Positions 55,422 to 64,000 of a stretch of 64,000 nucleotides of DNA are shown here, in pieces. This stretch comes from Enterobacter genomosp. O (GTDB lineage: Bacteria > Pseudomonadota > Gammaproteobacteria > Enterobacterales > Enterobacteriaceae). The DNA lies in the NCBI RefSeq assembly GCF_001022965.1, contig NZ_LECZ01000024.1, forward strand, positions 372,001-436,000, written 5' to 3'. Under the pieces are notes generated by a model that did not search any database, was not told the DNA's origin, and saw only the letters and a list, made by a program, of their open reading frames with translations. Position numbers and translations under genes: made by a program. Position 1 is the stretch's first letter. Each line of letters begins with the position of its first letter.

Positions 55422-56450
55422 TCACAGTGCGCCGCGACGGCTCTTGGCGTAGGTGTCAAACGCCACCGCCAGAACGATAATTAATCCGGTGATAATCTGC
55501 TGGTAGTAGGCCGAGACGTTCATCAGCACCAGGCCGTTAATCAGAATACCCATGATGATGGAGCCGATAACGGTGCCGCCGATGCGCCCGTAGCCGCCCA
55601 TCAGCGAGGTGCCGCCAATCACCACCGAGGCGATGACGCGCAGCTCAAAGGAGATCCCGGCTACCGCCTCGGCGCTCCCCAGACGCGCGCTCAGAATGAA
55701 GCCCGCCAGCCCCGCCAGACAGCCAATCAGCACGTAGACGCTGACCAGCACGCGCTTGACGTTCACCCCCGCCAGGCGCGCCGCCTCCGGGTTGCCGCCG
55801 ATGGCGTAGACGAAGCGGCCCCAGCGTGTTTTATGCAGCGCCAGATAACCGCCAATGGCGACAATGGCGAAGATCCAGATTGGAATGGAGATACCGAGCA
55901 GCTCCCCGCGTCCCCACCAGCGGTAGCCAGGGTCGAAACCGGCGATCGGCGCACCGTCGTTAATCACCAGCGTCAGGCCGCGCCAGATGGTCATCCCGCC
56001 GAGGGTGACGATAAAAGGCGGCAGGCGCAGGCGGGTGACGCCCAGGCCGTGCAGGAAGCCAATCGCCGTGCCCATGGCCAGACAAATTCCCAGCCCAATC
56101 AGCCAGCTCATGCCGCCCCAGGCGTTCGGGTCGACGGTGGTGAAGTTGTCGCCCTTAATCACGTACGCCGCGGTCATGGCGCACACCGCCAGAATGGAGC
56201 CGACGGAGAGGTCGATCCCGGCGGTCAGAATGACGAAGGTCATCCCCACGGCCATGATCCCGTAGATAGAGACTTCGGTCAGAATGTTGAAAAGATTGCG
56301 TTCAGAGAAAAAGTTGCTGTTCTGCGACTGAAAGAAGATCAGCAGCAGGATCATGAAAATCAGCACCCCGAAGCGCTCGAAGAAGGCGATGGGATCGATG
56401 CGTCCGGCGCGTTTGACCGGGGCCTGCGTTTTAGAAATCATCTGCGTCAT
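55422..56450 (-). CDS. Sugar ABC transporter permease (probably inositol)
   Basis: A 342-residue permease of the RbsC/BPD_transp_2 family with eight to ten transmembrane helices. The family signature appears as GMTFVILTAGIDLSVGSILAVCA and as VIASVVIGGTSLMGGYGRIGGTVIGS near the cytoplasmic loop that contacts the ATPase. It forms the channel for a sugar-like substrate; the surrounding iol genes point to myo-inositol. GGAG precedes the ATG by six bases, and the ATPase gene ends 11 bases upstream. Confidence 0.9.
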   Translation of the reverse strand: MTQMISKTQAPVKRAGRIDPIAFFERFGVLIFMILLLIFFQSQNSNFFSERNLFNILTEVSIYGIMAVGMTFVILTAGIDLSVGSILAVCAMTAAYVIKGDNFTTVDPNAWGGMSWLIGLGICLAMGTAIGFLHGLGVTRLRLPPFIVTLGGMTIWRGLTLVINDGAPIAGFDPGYRWWGRGELLGISIPIWIFAIVAIGGYLALHKTRWGRFVYAIGGNPEAARLAGVNVKRVLVSVYVLIGCLAGLAGFILSARLGSAEAVAGISFELRVIASVVIGGTSLMGGYGRIGGTVIGSIIMGILINGLVLMNVSAYYQQIITGLIIVLAVAFDTYAKSRRGAL

Positions 56451-56461
56451 GAGAAACTCCG

Positions 56462-58009
56462 TTATGCCGCGTTCAGGGCGTTGTGGTTGATGGCCATCAT
56501 CGTCATCAGCCGTTCTTCGTTAGCGTCGTCACCGTGGATCTCGCCGGTTACCCGGCCTTCGCTGAGGGTGATGATCCGGTCAGAGACCGCCATCACCTCA
56601 GGCAGATCGGAGGAGATCACGATCACCGCCACGCCCTTTTTCGCCATGTCAAACAGCACCTGGTGCACTTCCGATTTGGTCCCCACGTCGATGCCGCGCG
56701 TCGGCTCATCGACGATCAGCACCCGTGGGTTGAGCGCCATGCAGCGCGCGAGGATCACTTTTTGCTGGTTGCCGCCGGAGAGCTTGCGCACCTCCTGCTC
56801 GCTGTTGACCATTTTGATCTGCAGCGCTTTGCGGTAGGACTCAATCAGGTCGTCCTCTTTGCGGGTGTTGACGAACCAGCGCCACTGCAGCAGCGAGGAG
56901 AGGCAGGAGAGCGACAGGTTGTCGCGAATCGACAGCCCCAGCACCGCCCCCTCTTTTTTGCGATCTTCCGGCACCAAAGCCACGCCCTGGTCGAGGGCAT
57001 AAAGCGGGTCGCGCGGCTGGTACGGCACGCCGTCCAGCTCAAAGCTGCCCGAGGTAAACGCGTCTGCGCCAAACAGGCAGCGCGCCACCTCGGTGCGCCC
57101 CGCGCCCACCAGCCCGGCAATGCCTAAGACCTCCCCGGCGTGGACGTGGAAACTGATGTCGTGCAGGGCGATGCCGTGCGGATCGAGCGGCGGCTTTTCG
57201 CGGCTCAGTCCCTTCACCGCCAGGCGGACGGGTTTGTCCTCATGATGGGTTTCGCTGGCCGGACGGCGATTAAAGGCCACGTCGCGCCCGACCATCAGGC
57301 GGATCAGCTGTTCGACGTTGGTCTCAGCCACCGCGCCGGTGCCGGTGAAGCGGCCGTCCTGGAAAACGGTGAAGCGATCGCAGAGCTGGAAAACCTCGTG
57401 CAGACGGTGGGTGACGTAGATAATGCTCACGCCGCGGTTTTTAAGCTCGCGCACCACGCGGTGCAAGCTTTCCACCTCGCTGTCGCTCAGCGCGGCAGAC
57501 GGTTCGTCCATGATGATCAACCGGGCGTTGAGGGTCAGCGCCCGGGCGATCTCCACCATCTGCTGCTGGGCGACGCTCAGGCGGGCGACCGGCGTGGTCG
57601 GGGCGACGTTCAGCTGCAGGTAATCGAGAATGACCTTCGCCTCCTGGTTGACCGCCTTTTCGTCGACGATCAGGTTACGCCTGCGCGGCTCGCGTCCGAG
57701 AAACATGTTTTCCGCGACGGTCATGTTGGGCAGCAGGTTGAACTCCTGATAGATGGTGATAATGCCCTTGTTCTGCCGCTCCACCGGGGAGTCGTCCACC
57801 GGCAGCGCTTCGCCGTTGAACCAGATATCGCCGCGCGTTTGCGGCTGCGCGCCCGCGAGCGCCTTCAGCAGCGTGGATTTTCCCGCCCCGTTTTCCCCCA
57901 GCAGGGCGTGAATTTCTCCGCTGCCGACGGTCAGCTGAGCGCTGCTCAGCGCCCAGACGCCGGAAAAGCTTTTGGCCAGGTCGGTCACTTTCAGTAAGGG
58001 TTGCGACAT
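56462..58009 (-). CDS. Sugar ABC transporter ATPase, two-domain (probably inositol)
   Basis: A 515-residue double ATPase of the RbsA/MglA type. The first domain has Walker A GENGAGKSTLLKAL, signature LSVAQQQMVEIARAL and Walker B LIIMDEPSAALSD. The second has a degenerate Walker A (GLVGAGRTEVARCLFG), signature KLSGGNQQKVILARCM and Walker B VLIVDEPTRGID. It drives uptake through the adjacent permease. The ATG at 58009 follows AGGAG by seven bases; an in-frame upstream ATG is not preceded by a good site. Confidence 0.92.
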   Translation of the reverse strand: MSQPLLKVTDLAKSFSGVWALSSAQLTVGSGEIHALLGENGAGKSTLLKALAGAQPQTRGDIWFNGEALPVDDSPVERQNKGIITIYQEFNLLPNMTVAENMFLGREPRRRNLIVDEKAVNQEAKVILDYLQLNVAPTTPVARLSVAQQQMVEIARALTLNARLIIMDEPSAALSDSEVESLHRVVRELKNRGVSIIYVTHRLHEVFQLCDRFTVFQDGRFTGTGAVAETNVEQLIRLMVGRDVAFNRRPASETHHEDKPVRLAVKGLSREKPPLDPHGIALHDISFHVHAGEVLGIAGLVGAGRTEVARCLFGADAFTSGSFELDGVPYQPRDPLYALDQGVALVPEDRKKEGAVLGLSIRDNLSLSCLSSLLQWRWFVNTRKEDDLIESYRKALQIKMVNSEQEVRKLSGGNQQKVILARCMALNPRVLIVDEPTRGIDVGTKSEVHQVLFDMAKKGVAVIVISSDLPEVMAVSDRIITLSEGRVTGEIHGDDANEERLMTMMAINHNALNAA

Positions 58010-58057
58010 CGGTCTGCTCCTCCTCATGATGAGCCGCCAGAGGCGGCTCGGGACATA

Positions 58058-58987
58058 TTAGTTACCGGCCTCACCGATACGCTCGGCCTGCTGCAGGTTC
58101 TCTTTGGTGATCAGCGTCGGCGGGTAGTCGGCCCCGGTGATGGCTTTCTTCTCGCGCACGTTAGCCACCAGCTGGCTCATTGCCGTCTGCACCGCAAAGC
58201 CCGGACGCTGATCCGCTGTCACCGCCAGCCAGCCATCGCGCACGCGGGCCAGCGCTTCCGGTACCGCATCAAAGCCGGTGACCAGAATTTCGCCCGGCTT
58301 CACGCCCTGGCTTTGCAGCGCTTCAATCGCCCCCAGCGCCATGTCGTCGTTGGCGGAGAGGATCACCTGCGGGCGCTTCGGCAGCGAAGGCAACACACTT
58401 TCCACGATGCGCATCCCTTCTGAACGCATCCAGTTCCCGGTCTGATCGGCGACGATCTTGTACTTATCCCCGCCCGCCTTCAGGCTGTCGCGGATCCCTT
58501 TGGTGCGTTCAATATTGGAGGAAGAGCCCGGCTGGCCGGTGAGGAGAATGATGTCCGCGCCGTTGGGGAATTTGGTTTTGACGAAGTCGCCAATCGCCTG
58601 GCCGCCCTTGTAGTTGTTGGCGCCGAAGTGCGGCACTTTTTTCTGGCTGTCGACGGAGCGGTCAAGAGTGACGACCGGCAGCTTCGCATCCTGAATTTCA
58701 TCCACCGCGCTGGAGACCGCGTTCACGTCGTTCGGGGAGACGATAAAGCCCTGCGCCCCGCGGGTAATGGCGTTTTCCAGGTCAGCCACCTGTTTTGGCG
58801 AGCTGCCCTGGCCGTCCAGCACCTGAAGCTTCACGCCCATCTCTTTTGCGGCTTTCACCGCCGTGCGCTGCATGTGAACTTCAAACGGCATGGCCAGGTT
58901 TGGCGTACTGAAAACAATTTGCTCGTTTTCGGCGAGGGCGGCCCCGGACGTCATGGCGATGAGGGCGGCTACGATCAGTTTTTTCAT
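58058..58987 (-). CDS. Periplasmic sugar-binding protein of ABC transporter (probably inositol)
   Basis: A 309-residue periplasmic binding protein of the ribose/galactose class (Peripla_BP_4). The signal peptide is MKKLIVAALIAMTSGAALA, cleaved before ENEQ. The mature protein starts IVFSTPNLAMPFEVHMQRTA and has hinge segments GFIVSPNDVNAVSSAVDEIQ and VILSANDDMALGAIEAL that line the sugar site. It should capture inositol for the permease. The real start is 58987; the longer open frame upstream runs into iolG in another frame. Confidence 0.9.
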   Translation of the reverse strand: MKKLIVAALIAMTSGAALAENEQIVFSTPNLAMPFEVHMQRTAVKAAKEMGVKLQVLDGQGSSPKQVADLENAITRGAQGFIVSPNDVNAVSSAVDEIQDAKLPVVTLDRSVDSQKKVPHFGANNYKGGQAIGDFVKTKFPNGADIILLTGQPGSSSNIERTKGIRDSLKAGGDKYKIVADQTGNWMRSEGMRIVESVLPSLPKRPQVILSANDDMALGAIEALQSQGVKPGEILVTGFDAVPEALARVRDGWLAVTADQRPGFAVQTAMSQLVANVREKKAITGADYPPTLITKENLQQAERIGEAGN

Positions 58988-59018
58988 TATTATGTCTCTC
59001 TGTGTAGGGTGGTTGTGT

Positions 59019-60005
59019 TTAGAGGACGATCTCGCGCTGGCTGCGCAGTGACTCCAGCGCTTTATCCGCGAGGTACAGCGCACGTTCACCATCATCGCCG
59101 CTGCAGTCAGGCACCGCTTCGCCGCGGAGGACCGCAACAAAGTGTTCCCATTCCGCGGCGTAAGCGGATTTGTAGCGCTGCAGGAAGAAGTGTTCCGGCA
59201 GCGCGCTGGTGCACCCCTGTTTGCCGTAGTGCTGCACCTGGTTTTCAAGGATGTTGCCCGCGCACAGCAGCCCTTCGGAGCCGTGCAGCTCCAGGCGCTG
59301 GTCATAGCCATACGAGGAGCGGCGGCTGTTGACGATGGTGGCCATCGCGCCGGAGGCATATTTCAGAACGATAAACGCGGTATCGATATCTCCCGCCTCG
59401 CCAATCGCCGGATCCACCAGATTACTGCCCTGGGCATACACCGACACCGGCTCTTCGCCCATGATGAAGCGCGCCATGTCAAAGTCGTGGATGGTCATAT
59501 CGCGGAACATGCCGCCGGAGACGCGCACGTACTCCGCAGGCGGCGGAGACGGATCGCGGGAGATGATGAGCAGCGATTCCGGCTTGCCGATGCGCCCGGC
59601 CTGGGCATCGGTCTTCACGCGGCGGAACTGCGGGTCAAAGCGGCGGTTAAAGCCGATGAACAGCGGCACGTCGTACTCTTTGACCACCTTCAGGCAGTCG
59701 CGCACGCGGGCGAGGTCGAGGTGTACCGGCTTTTCACAGAAGATGGCCTTGCCGTGGCGGGCAGCCATTTCAATCAGGTCCGCGTGGGTATCGGTGGCGG
59801 AGGCGATCAGCACGGCATGAACGTTAGGGTCGGTCATCGCCTCATCCAGGCTCTGCTGGCGGGCCTGATACTGCGCGGCGAGACGGGTGGCAAATTCCTG
59901 ATTCGGGTCAACCACGGACCAGAGCGTGGTCGCGCCGTGGCTGGCGATGTTAGCTGCATGTACCTGGCCAATTCGGCCAGCGCCCAGTAAAGCAATGTTA
60001 AACAT
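59019..60005 (-). CDS. iolG: Myo-inositol 2-dehydrogenase IolG
   Basis: A 328-residue Gfo/Idh/MocA enzyme that oxidises myo-inositol to 2-keto-myo-inositol with NAD+, the first catabolic step. The Rossmann motif is IALLGAGRIGQVHAANI, the lysine in CEKPVHLD, and the catalytic Asp/His in FRDMTIHDFDMARF. GGGAG precedes the ATG at 60005. It is the first gene of an eight-gene operon (iolG, binding protein, ATPase, permease, second dehydrogenase, iolC, iolE, iolB). Confidence 0.92.
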   Translation of the reverse strand: MFNIALLGAGRIGQVHAANIASHGATTLWSVVDPNQEFATRLAAQYQARQQSLDEAMTDPNVHAVLIASATDTHADLIEMAARHGKAIFCEKPVHLDLARVRDCLKVVKEYDVPLFIGFNRRFDPQFRRVKTDAQAGRIGKPESLLIISRDPSPPPAEYVRVSGGMFRDMTIHDFDMARFIMGEEPVSVYAQGSNLVDPAIGEAGDIDTAFIVLKYASGAMATIVNSRRSSYGYDQRLELHGSEGLLCAGNILENQVQHYGKQGCTSALPEHFFLQRYKSAYAAEWEHFVAVLRGEAVPDCSGDDGERALYLADKALESLRSQREIVL

Positions 60006-60052
60006 AACGGCTCCCGGTGTTGGTGAATGCTGTGAACTAACGACCCTATAAA

Positions 60053-60068
60053 TAAAACATTTATTTCA
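60053..60068 (-). promoter_or_regulatory. Candidate IolR operator upstream of iolG
   Basis: On the minus strand TGAAATAAATGTTTTA lies about 50 bases before the iolG start. It matches 12 of 16 positions of TGAAACAAATATTCCA upstream of iolA, and all four differences are transitions. The shared pattern suggests one regulator, likely an IolR encoded outside the window. Confidence 0.45.
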
Positions 60069-60169
60069 TTTTTATAAATAGTGAAAATTATGTTTTTGAG
60101 TGTGGGTTAACACTTTTGAGATGAATGAGATAAATTTTGTTATCAATCTCACAACATGGAAGGGAGGAC

Positions 60170-60269
60170 ATCTTCCCCTCACCCCGGCCCTCTCCCTCAG
60201 GGAGAGGGGGGAAAAACCGCACCGAACTATCCCCTCTCCCAGTGGGAGAGGGTTAGGGTGAGGGGGAAG
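60170..60269. repeat. Compound palindromic repeat, two CCCTCTCCC hairpins in mirror order
   Basis: CCCTCTCCC-TCA-GGGAGAGGG (60188-60208) and CCCTCTCCC-AGT-GGGAGAGGG (about 60232-60252) are flanked outside by CTTCCCCTCACCCC and GGGTGAGGGGGAAG. The whole 100 bases form one large inverted repeat made of two smaller hairpins. Single copies are at 17487 and 25227. Confidence 0.8.
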
Positions 60270-60308
60270 AAGAAAAATGAAATGAAAATTTCGTTAAGGC
60301 GGGAAAAC

Positions 60309-62234
60309 TCAATACTGCCGGGCTTTTTTCACCTGCGCCTGGGTTTGCTCAGCGGCCTCACGCACGGCAGACGACGCCGCCACCTGCGCGTCGCCGGTTC
60401 GCCACCAGGAGGCGTAATCGTGGGTCATGGTCTTCGGCAATACCTTGATGTCCAGCAGCGTCGGGCCCGGATGCGCGCGTGACGCCTCCAGCGCCGCCAG
60501 CAGGCTTTGCTCATCGTTCACTCGCCATGCGCGACAGCCGTAGCTTTCCGCATTTTGCGCAAAATCGACCTTCACCAGCGGCCCGTCAAGCCGCCCGGTT
60601 TCCGGGTTGCGACGGCGGTTTTCCGTGCCAAAGCTGCCCATGCCGTGCCCCATCTGCAGGTTGTTAATGCAGCCGAAGCTGGCGTTATCAAACAGCAGAA
60701 CGGTGACCTTAATGCCCTCCTGCACCGCGGTTTGCAGCTCGGAGTGCAGCATCATGTAGGAGCCATCCCCCACCATGGCGTATACCGGCTGTTCGGGTCG
60801 GGCGAGCTTCGCGCCGATGGCCGCCGCAATCTCGTAGCCCATGCAGGAGTAGCCGTACTCCAGATGATAGCTGTCCGGCGTTTTGACCTGCCAGAGGCGC
60901 TGTAAATCCCCCGGCAGCGAACCGGCCGCGCCCACCACGATGGCGTTATCTTCAATATGCTGGTTGATCAGCCCCAGTACCCGCGTCTGGGTCAGGCGGG
61001 TGTTGAGCACCTCGCCGTATTCCGCCAGCTGCGCATCCAGGTGCCCCGCCACTTCCGGCGCGTCGTCAGGACGCCACTGGCGATCCCACAGGCGGCGGCA
61101 CTCGTCGCGCCACGCGGATTTCGCCTGGGCGATTGCCTCTCCCCAGCCGCTGCGGTAATCCCTGAGCGCGTGGGTCAAGGCCTGCAGCCCGGTTTGGGCA
61201 TCGGCAACCAGCGCGGTGGCGTCCAGCTTCAGGGCGTCAAACTCGGCCACGTTCAGCAGCAGGAATTCAACGTCCGGGTGGGAAAAGAGCACCTTGGAGC
61301 CAGTGGTAAAGTCGGTCAGGCGCGTGCCGATGCCGATCACCAGGTCGGCCTGTGGCGCGAGCTGGTTGGCGGCCATTCCGCCCGTCACCCCCACGCCACC
61401 CAGATTAAGTGGGTGGTCACTTACCAGCGCCCCCTTTCCGGCCTGGGTTTCGGCAAACGGCAGCTGCAGCGTCTCGACAAATTCGCGAAACGCCTCATGC
61501 GCGCCGGAATAGCGCACGCCACCGCCGCACACCACCAGCGGACGACGCTTGCGGGCGATAAGCGCCCGCGCCTGCGCCAGACGCTGCGGATCGGGCGGAC
61601 GGCGCTCGATGTGGTGCACGCGACGCGCGAAGAAGCTCAGCGGGTAGTCCCAGGCTTCTCCCTGCACGTCCTGCGGCAGGCAGATAGTCACCGCTCCGGT
61701 ATTCGCGGGGTCAGTAAGCGTTCGCATCGCGCTTAACATGGCGCTCATCAGCTGCTCGGGACGGTTAATGCGGTCCCAGTAGCGTGAGACCGGGCGGAAG
61801 CAGTCGTTGGTGCTGATGCTGAGGTCGTGATACTGCTCAATCTGCTGCAGCACAGGGTCCGGCTGGCGGCTGGCGTAGATGTCTCCCGGCAGCAGCAGCA
61901 GCGGGATGCGGTTCGCCGTGGCGGTTGCCGCGGCGGTCACCATATTGGCGGCGCCCGGCCCGACGGAGGAGGTGACAGCAAAAATACGCTGACGGCGGTG
62001 CTGTTTGGCGAACCCCGTCGCCATGTGGGCGATGCCCTGCTCGTTGCAGCCCTGCATCACCTGCAGATGGCCCGGGTCCTGCTCCAGCGCCTGGCCGATA
62101 CCGAGCACGTTGCCGTGACCAAAGATGGTGGCGACGCCCTCGACAAAGGGCGTTTCATCGCCGTCCACGCTGACGTACTGTTGATTAAGGAACCGGACCA
62201 GCGCCTGCGCCATGGTCATACGTTCGGTTTGCAT
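60309..62234 (-). CDS. iolD: 3D-(3,5/4)-trihydroxycyclohexane-1,2-dione hydrolase IolD
   Basis: A 641-residue thiamine-diphosphate enzyme that opens the ring of the diketone made by IolE. The N-terminal PYR domain has the cofactor-activating Glu region ([12 protein letters not shown]), the central domain binds in the manner of acetolactate synthases, and the C-terminal PP domain has the ThDP motif [13 protein letters not shown]...[19 protein letters not shown] precedes the ATG at 62234; an in-frame ATG five codons later is possible. It follows iolA by 11 bases, making an iolA-iolD operon. Confidence 0.93.
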   Translation of the reverse strand: MQTERMTMAQALVRFLNQQYVSVDGDETPFVEGVATIFGHGNVLGIGQALEQDPGHLQVMQGCNEQGIAHMATGFAKQHRRQRIFAVTSSVGPGAANMVTAAATATANRIPLLLLPGDIYASRQPDPVLQQIEQYHDLSISTNDCFRPVSRYWDRINRPEQLMSAMLSAMRTLTDPANTGAVTICLPQDVQGEAWDYPLSFFARRVHHIERRPPDPQRLAQARALIARKRRPLVVCGGGVRYSGAHEAFREFVETLQLPFAETQAGKGALVSDHPLNLGGVGVTGGMAANQLAPQADLVIGIGTRLTDFTTGSKVLFSHPDVEFLLLNVAEFDALKLDATALVADAQTGLQALTHALRDYRSGWGEAIAQAKSAWRDECRRLWDRQWRPDDAPEVAGHLDAQLAEYGEVLNTRLTQTRVLGLINQHIEDNAIVVGAAGSLPGDLQRLWQVKTPDSYHLEYGYSCMGYEIAAAIGAKLARPEQPVYAMVGDGSYMMLHSELQTAVQEGIKVTVLLFDNASFGCINNLQMGHGMGSFGTENRRRNPETGRLDGPLVKVDFAQNAESYGCRAWRVNDEQSLLAALEASRAHPGPTLLDIKVLPKTMTHDYASWWRTGDAQVAASSAVREAAEQTQAQVKKARQY

Positions 62235-62245
62235 AAAACCTCCTG

Positions 62246-63751
<1,506 letters not shown>

Positions 63752-63813
63752 CCTTAACCTCTCGCTGTTGATACGTGACTGTTACCTGAACGCTGTGTAC
63801 TGAACACTATATA

Positions 63814-63829
63814 TGAAACAAATATTCCA
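63814..63829. promoter_or_regulatory. Candidate IolR operator upstream of iolA
   Basis: TGAAACAAATATTCCA, about 65 bases before iolA, contains GAAA-N6-TTCC, one base from the GGAA-N6-TTCC pattern I recall for IolR in rhizobia. A similar word starts at 63838 (TGAAATAAAATAAATG). It pairs with the site upstream of iolG. Confidence 0.45.
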
Positions 63830-63941
63830 TTTTAAGTTGAAATAAAATAAATGATGATTATTGTGATCAAGGATGGATTTTTATGTTAACAGCCAACAAC
63901 ACTGACGCCGCGTGCGCTATTAAGACTTTTCGGGCGAGGAA

Positions 63942-64000
63942 ATGACTGAAGCTTCTGTTTCATTTTTGCTGCCAGATGGATGGCCGACATTTAAAAAACG
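63942..64000 (+). CDS. Possible start of a rightward gene (partial)
   Basis: An ATG at 63942 opens a frame to the window edge (MTEASVSFLLPDGWPTFKK, 19 codons). GAGG lies only two bases before the ATG, which is closer than usual. A divergent regulator gene such as iolR is common next to iolA, but this short stretch does not show it. I do not recognise the sequence. Confidence 0.4.
   Translation, partial: MTEASVSFLLPDGWPTFKK

Larger units (their letters stand above)
60006..60308. other. Intergenic region between iolD end and iolG start
   Basis: About 300 bases. The part next to iolG is AT-rich and should hold the iolG promoter and an operator-like site. The part next to iolD holds a long palindromic repeat. 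No gene is seen. Confidence 0.7.

Noticed and set aside
60170-60269. CRISPR-like repeat array
   Set aside because: Only two palindromic units in opposite order and no regular unique spacers; it is a nested hairpin.

Overview
The window is chromosomal DNA of an enteric gammaproteobacterium. Almost every housekeeping gene is a close match in length and order to the Escherichia coli K-12 block from aegA to ppx (nudK-aegA-narQ-acrD-ypfM-yffB-dapE-ypfN-ypfH-tmcA-ypfJ-purC-bamC-dapA-gcvR-bcp ... perM-bepA-yfgD ... hda-uraA-upp ... purMN-ppk-ppx-yfgF-yfgG). The GC-rich codon use, the bglK/GH1 pair, the inositol cluster and the missing hyf operon point to the Enterobacter/Klebsiella side of the family, most likely Enterobacter. 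Genus is inferred, not proven. I see no tRNA, rRNA, CRISPR array, prophage or intact insertion sequence.

Layout. (1) 1-6238: the end of an ebg operon, with partial ebgA, ebgC, transporter ygjI, exported ygjJ and periplasmic GH63 glucosidase ygjK. (2) 6328-28406: the conserved core, covering a DUF1176 exported protein, NudK, AegA, nitrate sensor NarQ, RND pump AcrD, the 19-residue YpfM, lysine/DAP genes (dapE, dapA), tRNA acetyltransferase TmcA, purC, bamC, gcvR, bcp, perM, bepA and yfgD. (3) 28403-33075: an accessory islet between yfgD and hda. It holds a transposase-derived DNA-binding protein facing a three-gene operon of PTS EIIC, glycosylasparaginase-type Ntn hydrolase and M17 aminopeptidase. 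(4) 33171-36066: hda (CTG start), uraA, upp. (5) 36197-38531: GH1 phospho-beta-glucosidase and beta-glucoside kinase behind two GAAACCGGTTTC operators. (6) 38778-47050: purMN, ppk-ppx, c-di-GMP phosphodiesterase yfgF, yfgG. (7) 47047-50537: LysR regulator, MFS transporter, DUF6130 protein and exported alpha/beta hydrolase, where E. coli has yfgH/yfgI. (8) 50627-63751: a complete-looking myo-inositol catabolic cluster in two minus-strand operons, iolA-iolD and iolG-ABC transporter-second dehydrogenase-iolC-iolE-iolB.

How the parts work together. The inositol genes cover ABC uptake, oxidation (IolG), dehydration (IolE), ring opening (IolD), isomerisation (IolB), phosphorylation with probable aldol cleavage (IolC fused to DUF2090) and the final semialdehyde step (IolA). 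The islet genes suggest import of a glycosylated or conjugated amino acid, cleavage of the amide link, then peptide trimming; this is a hypothesis. Intergenic space carries two families of palindromic repeats: REP/BIME elements and CCCTCTCCC/GGGAGAGGG hairpins.

Starts were adjusted by ribosome-binding sites and remembered E. coli lengths. No alignment or database search was run.
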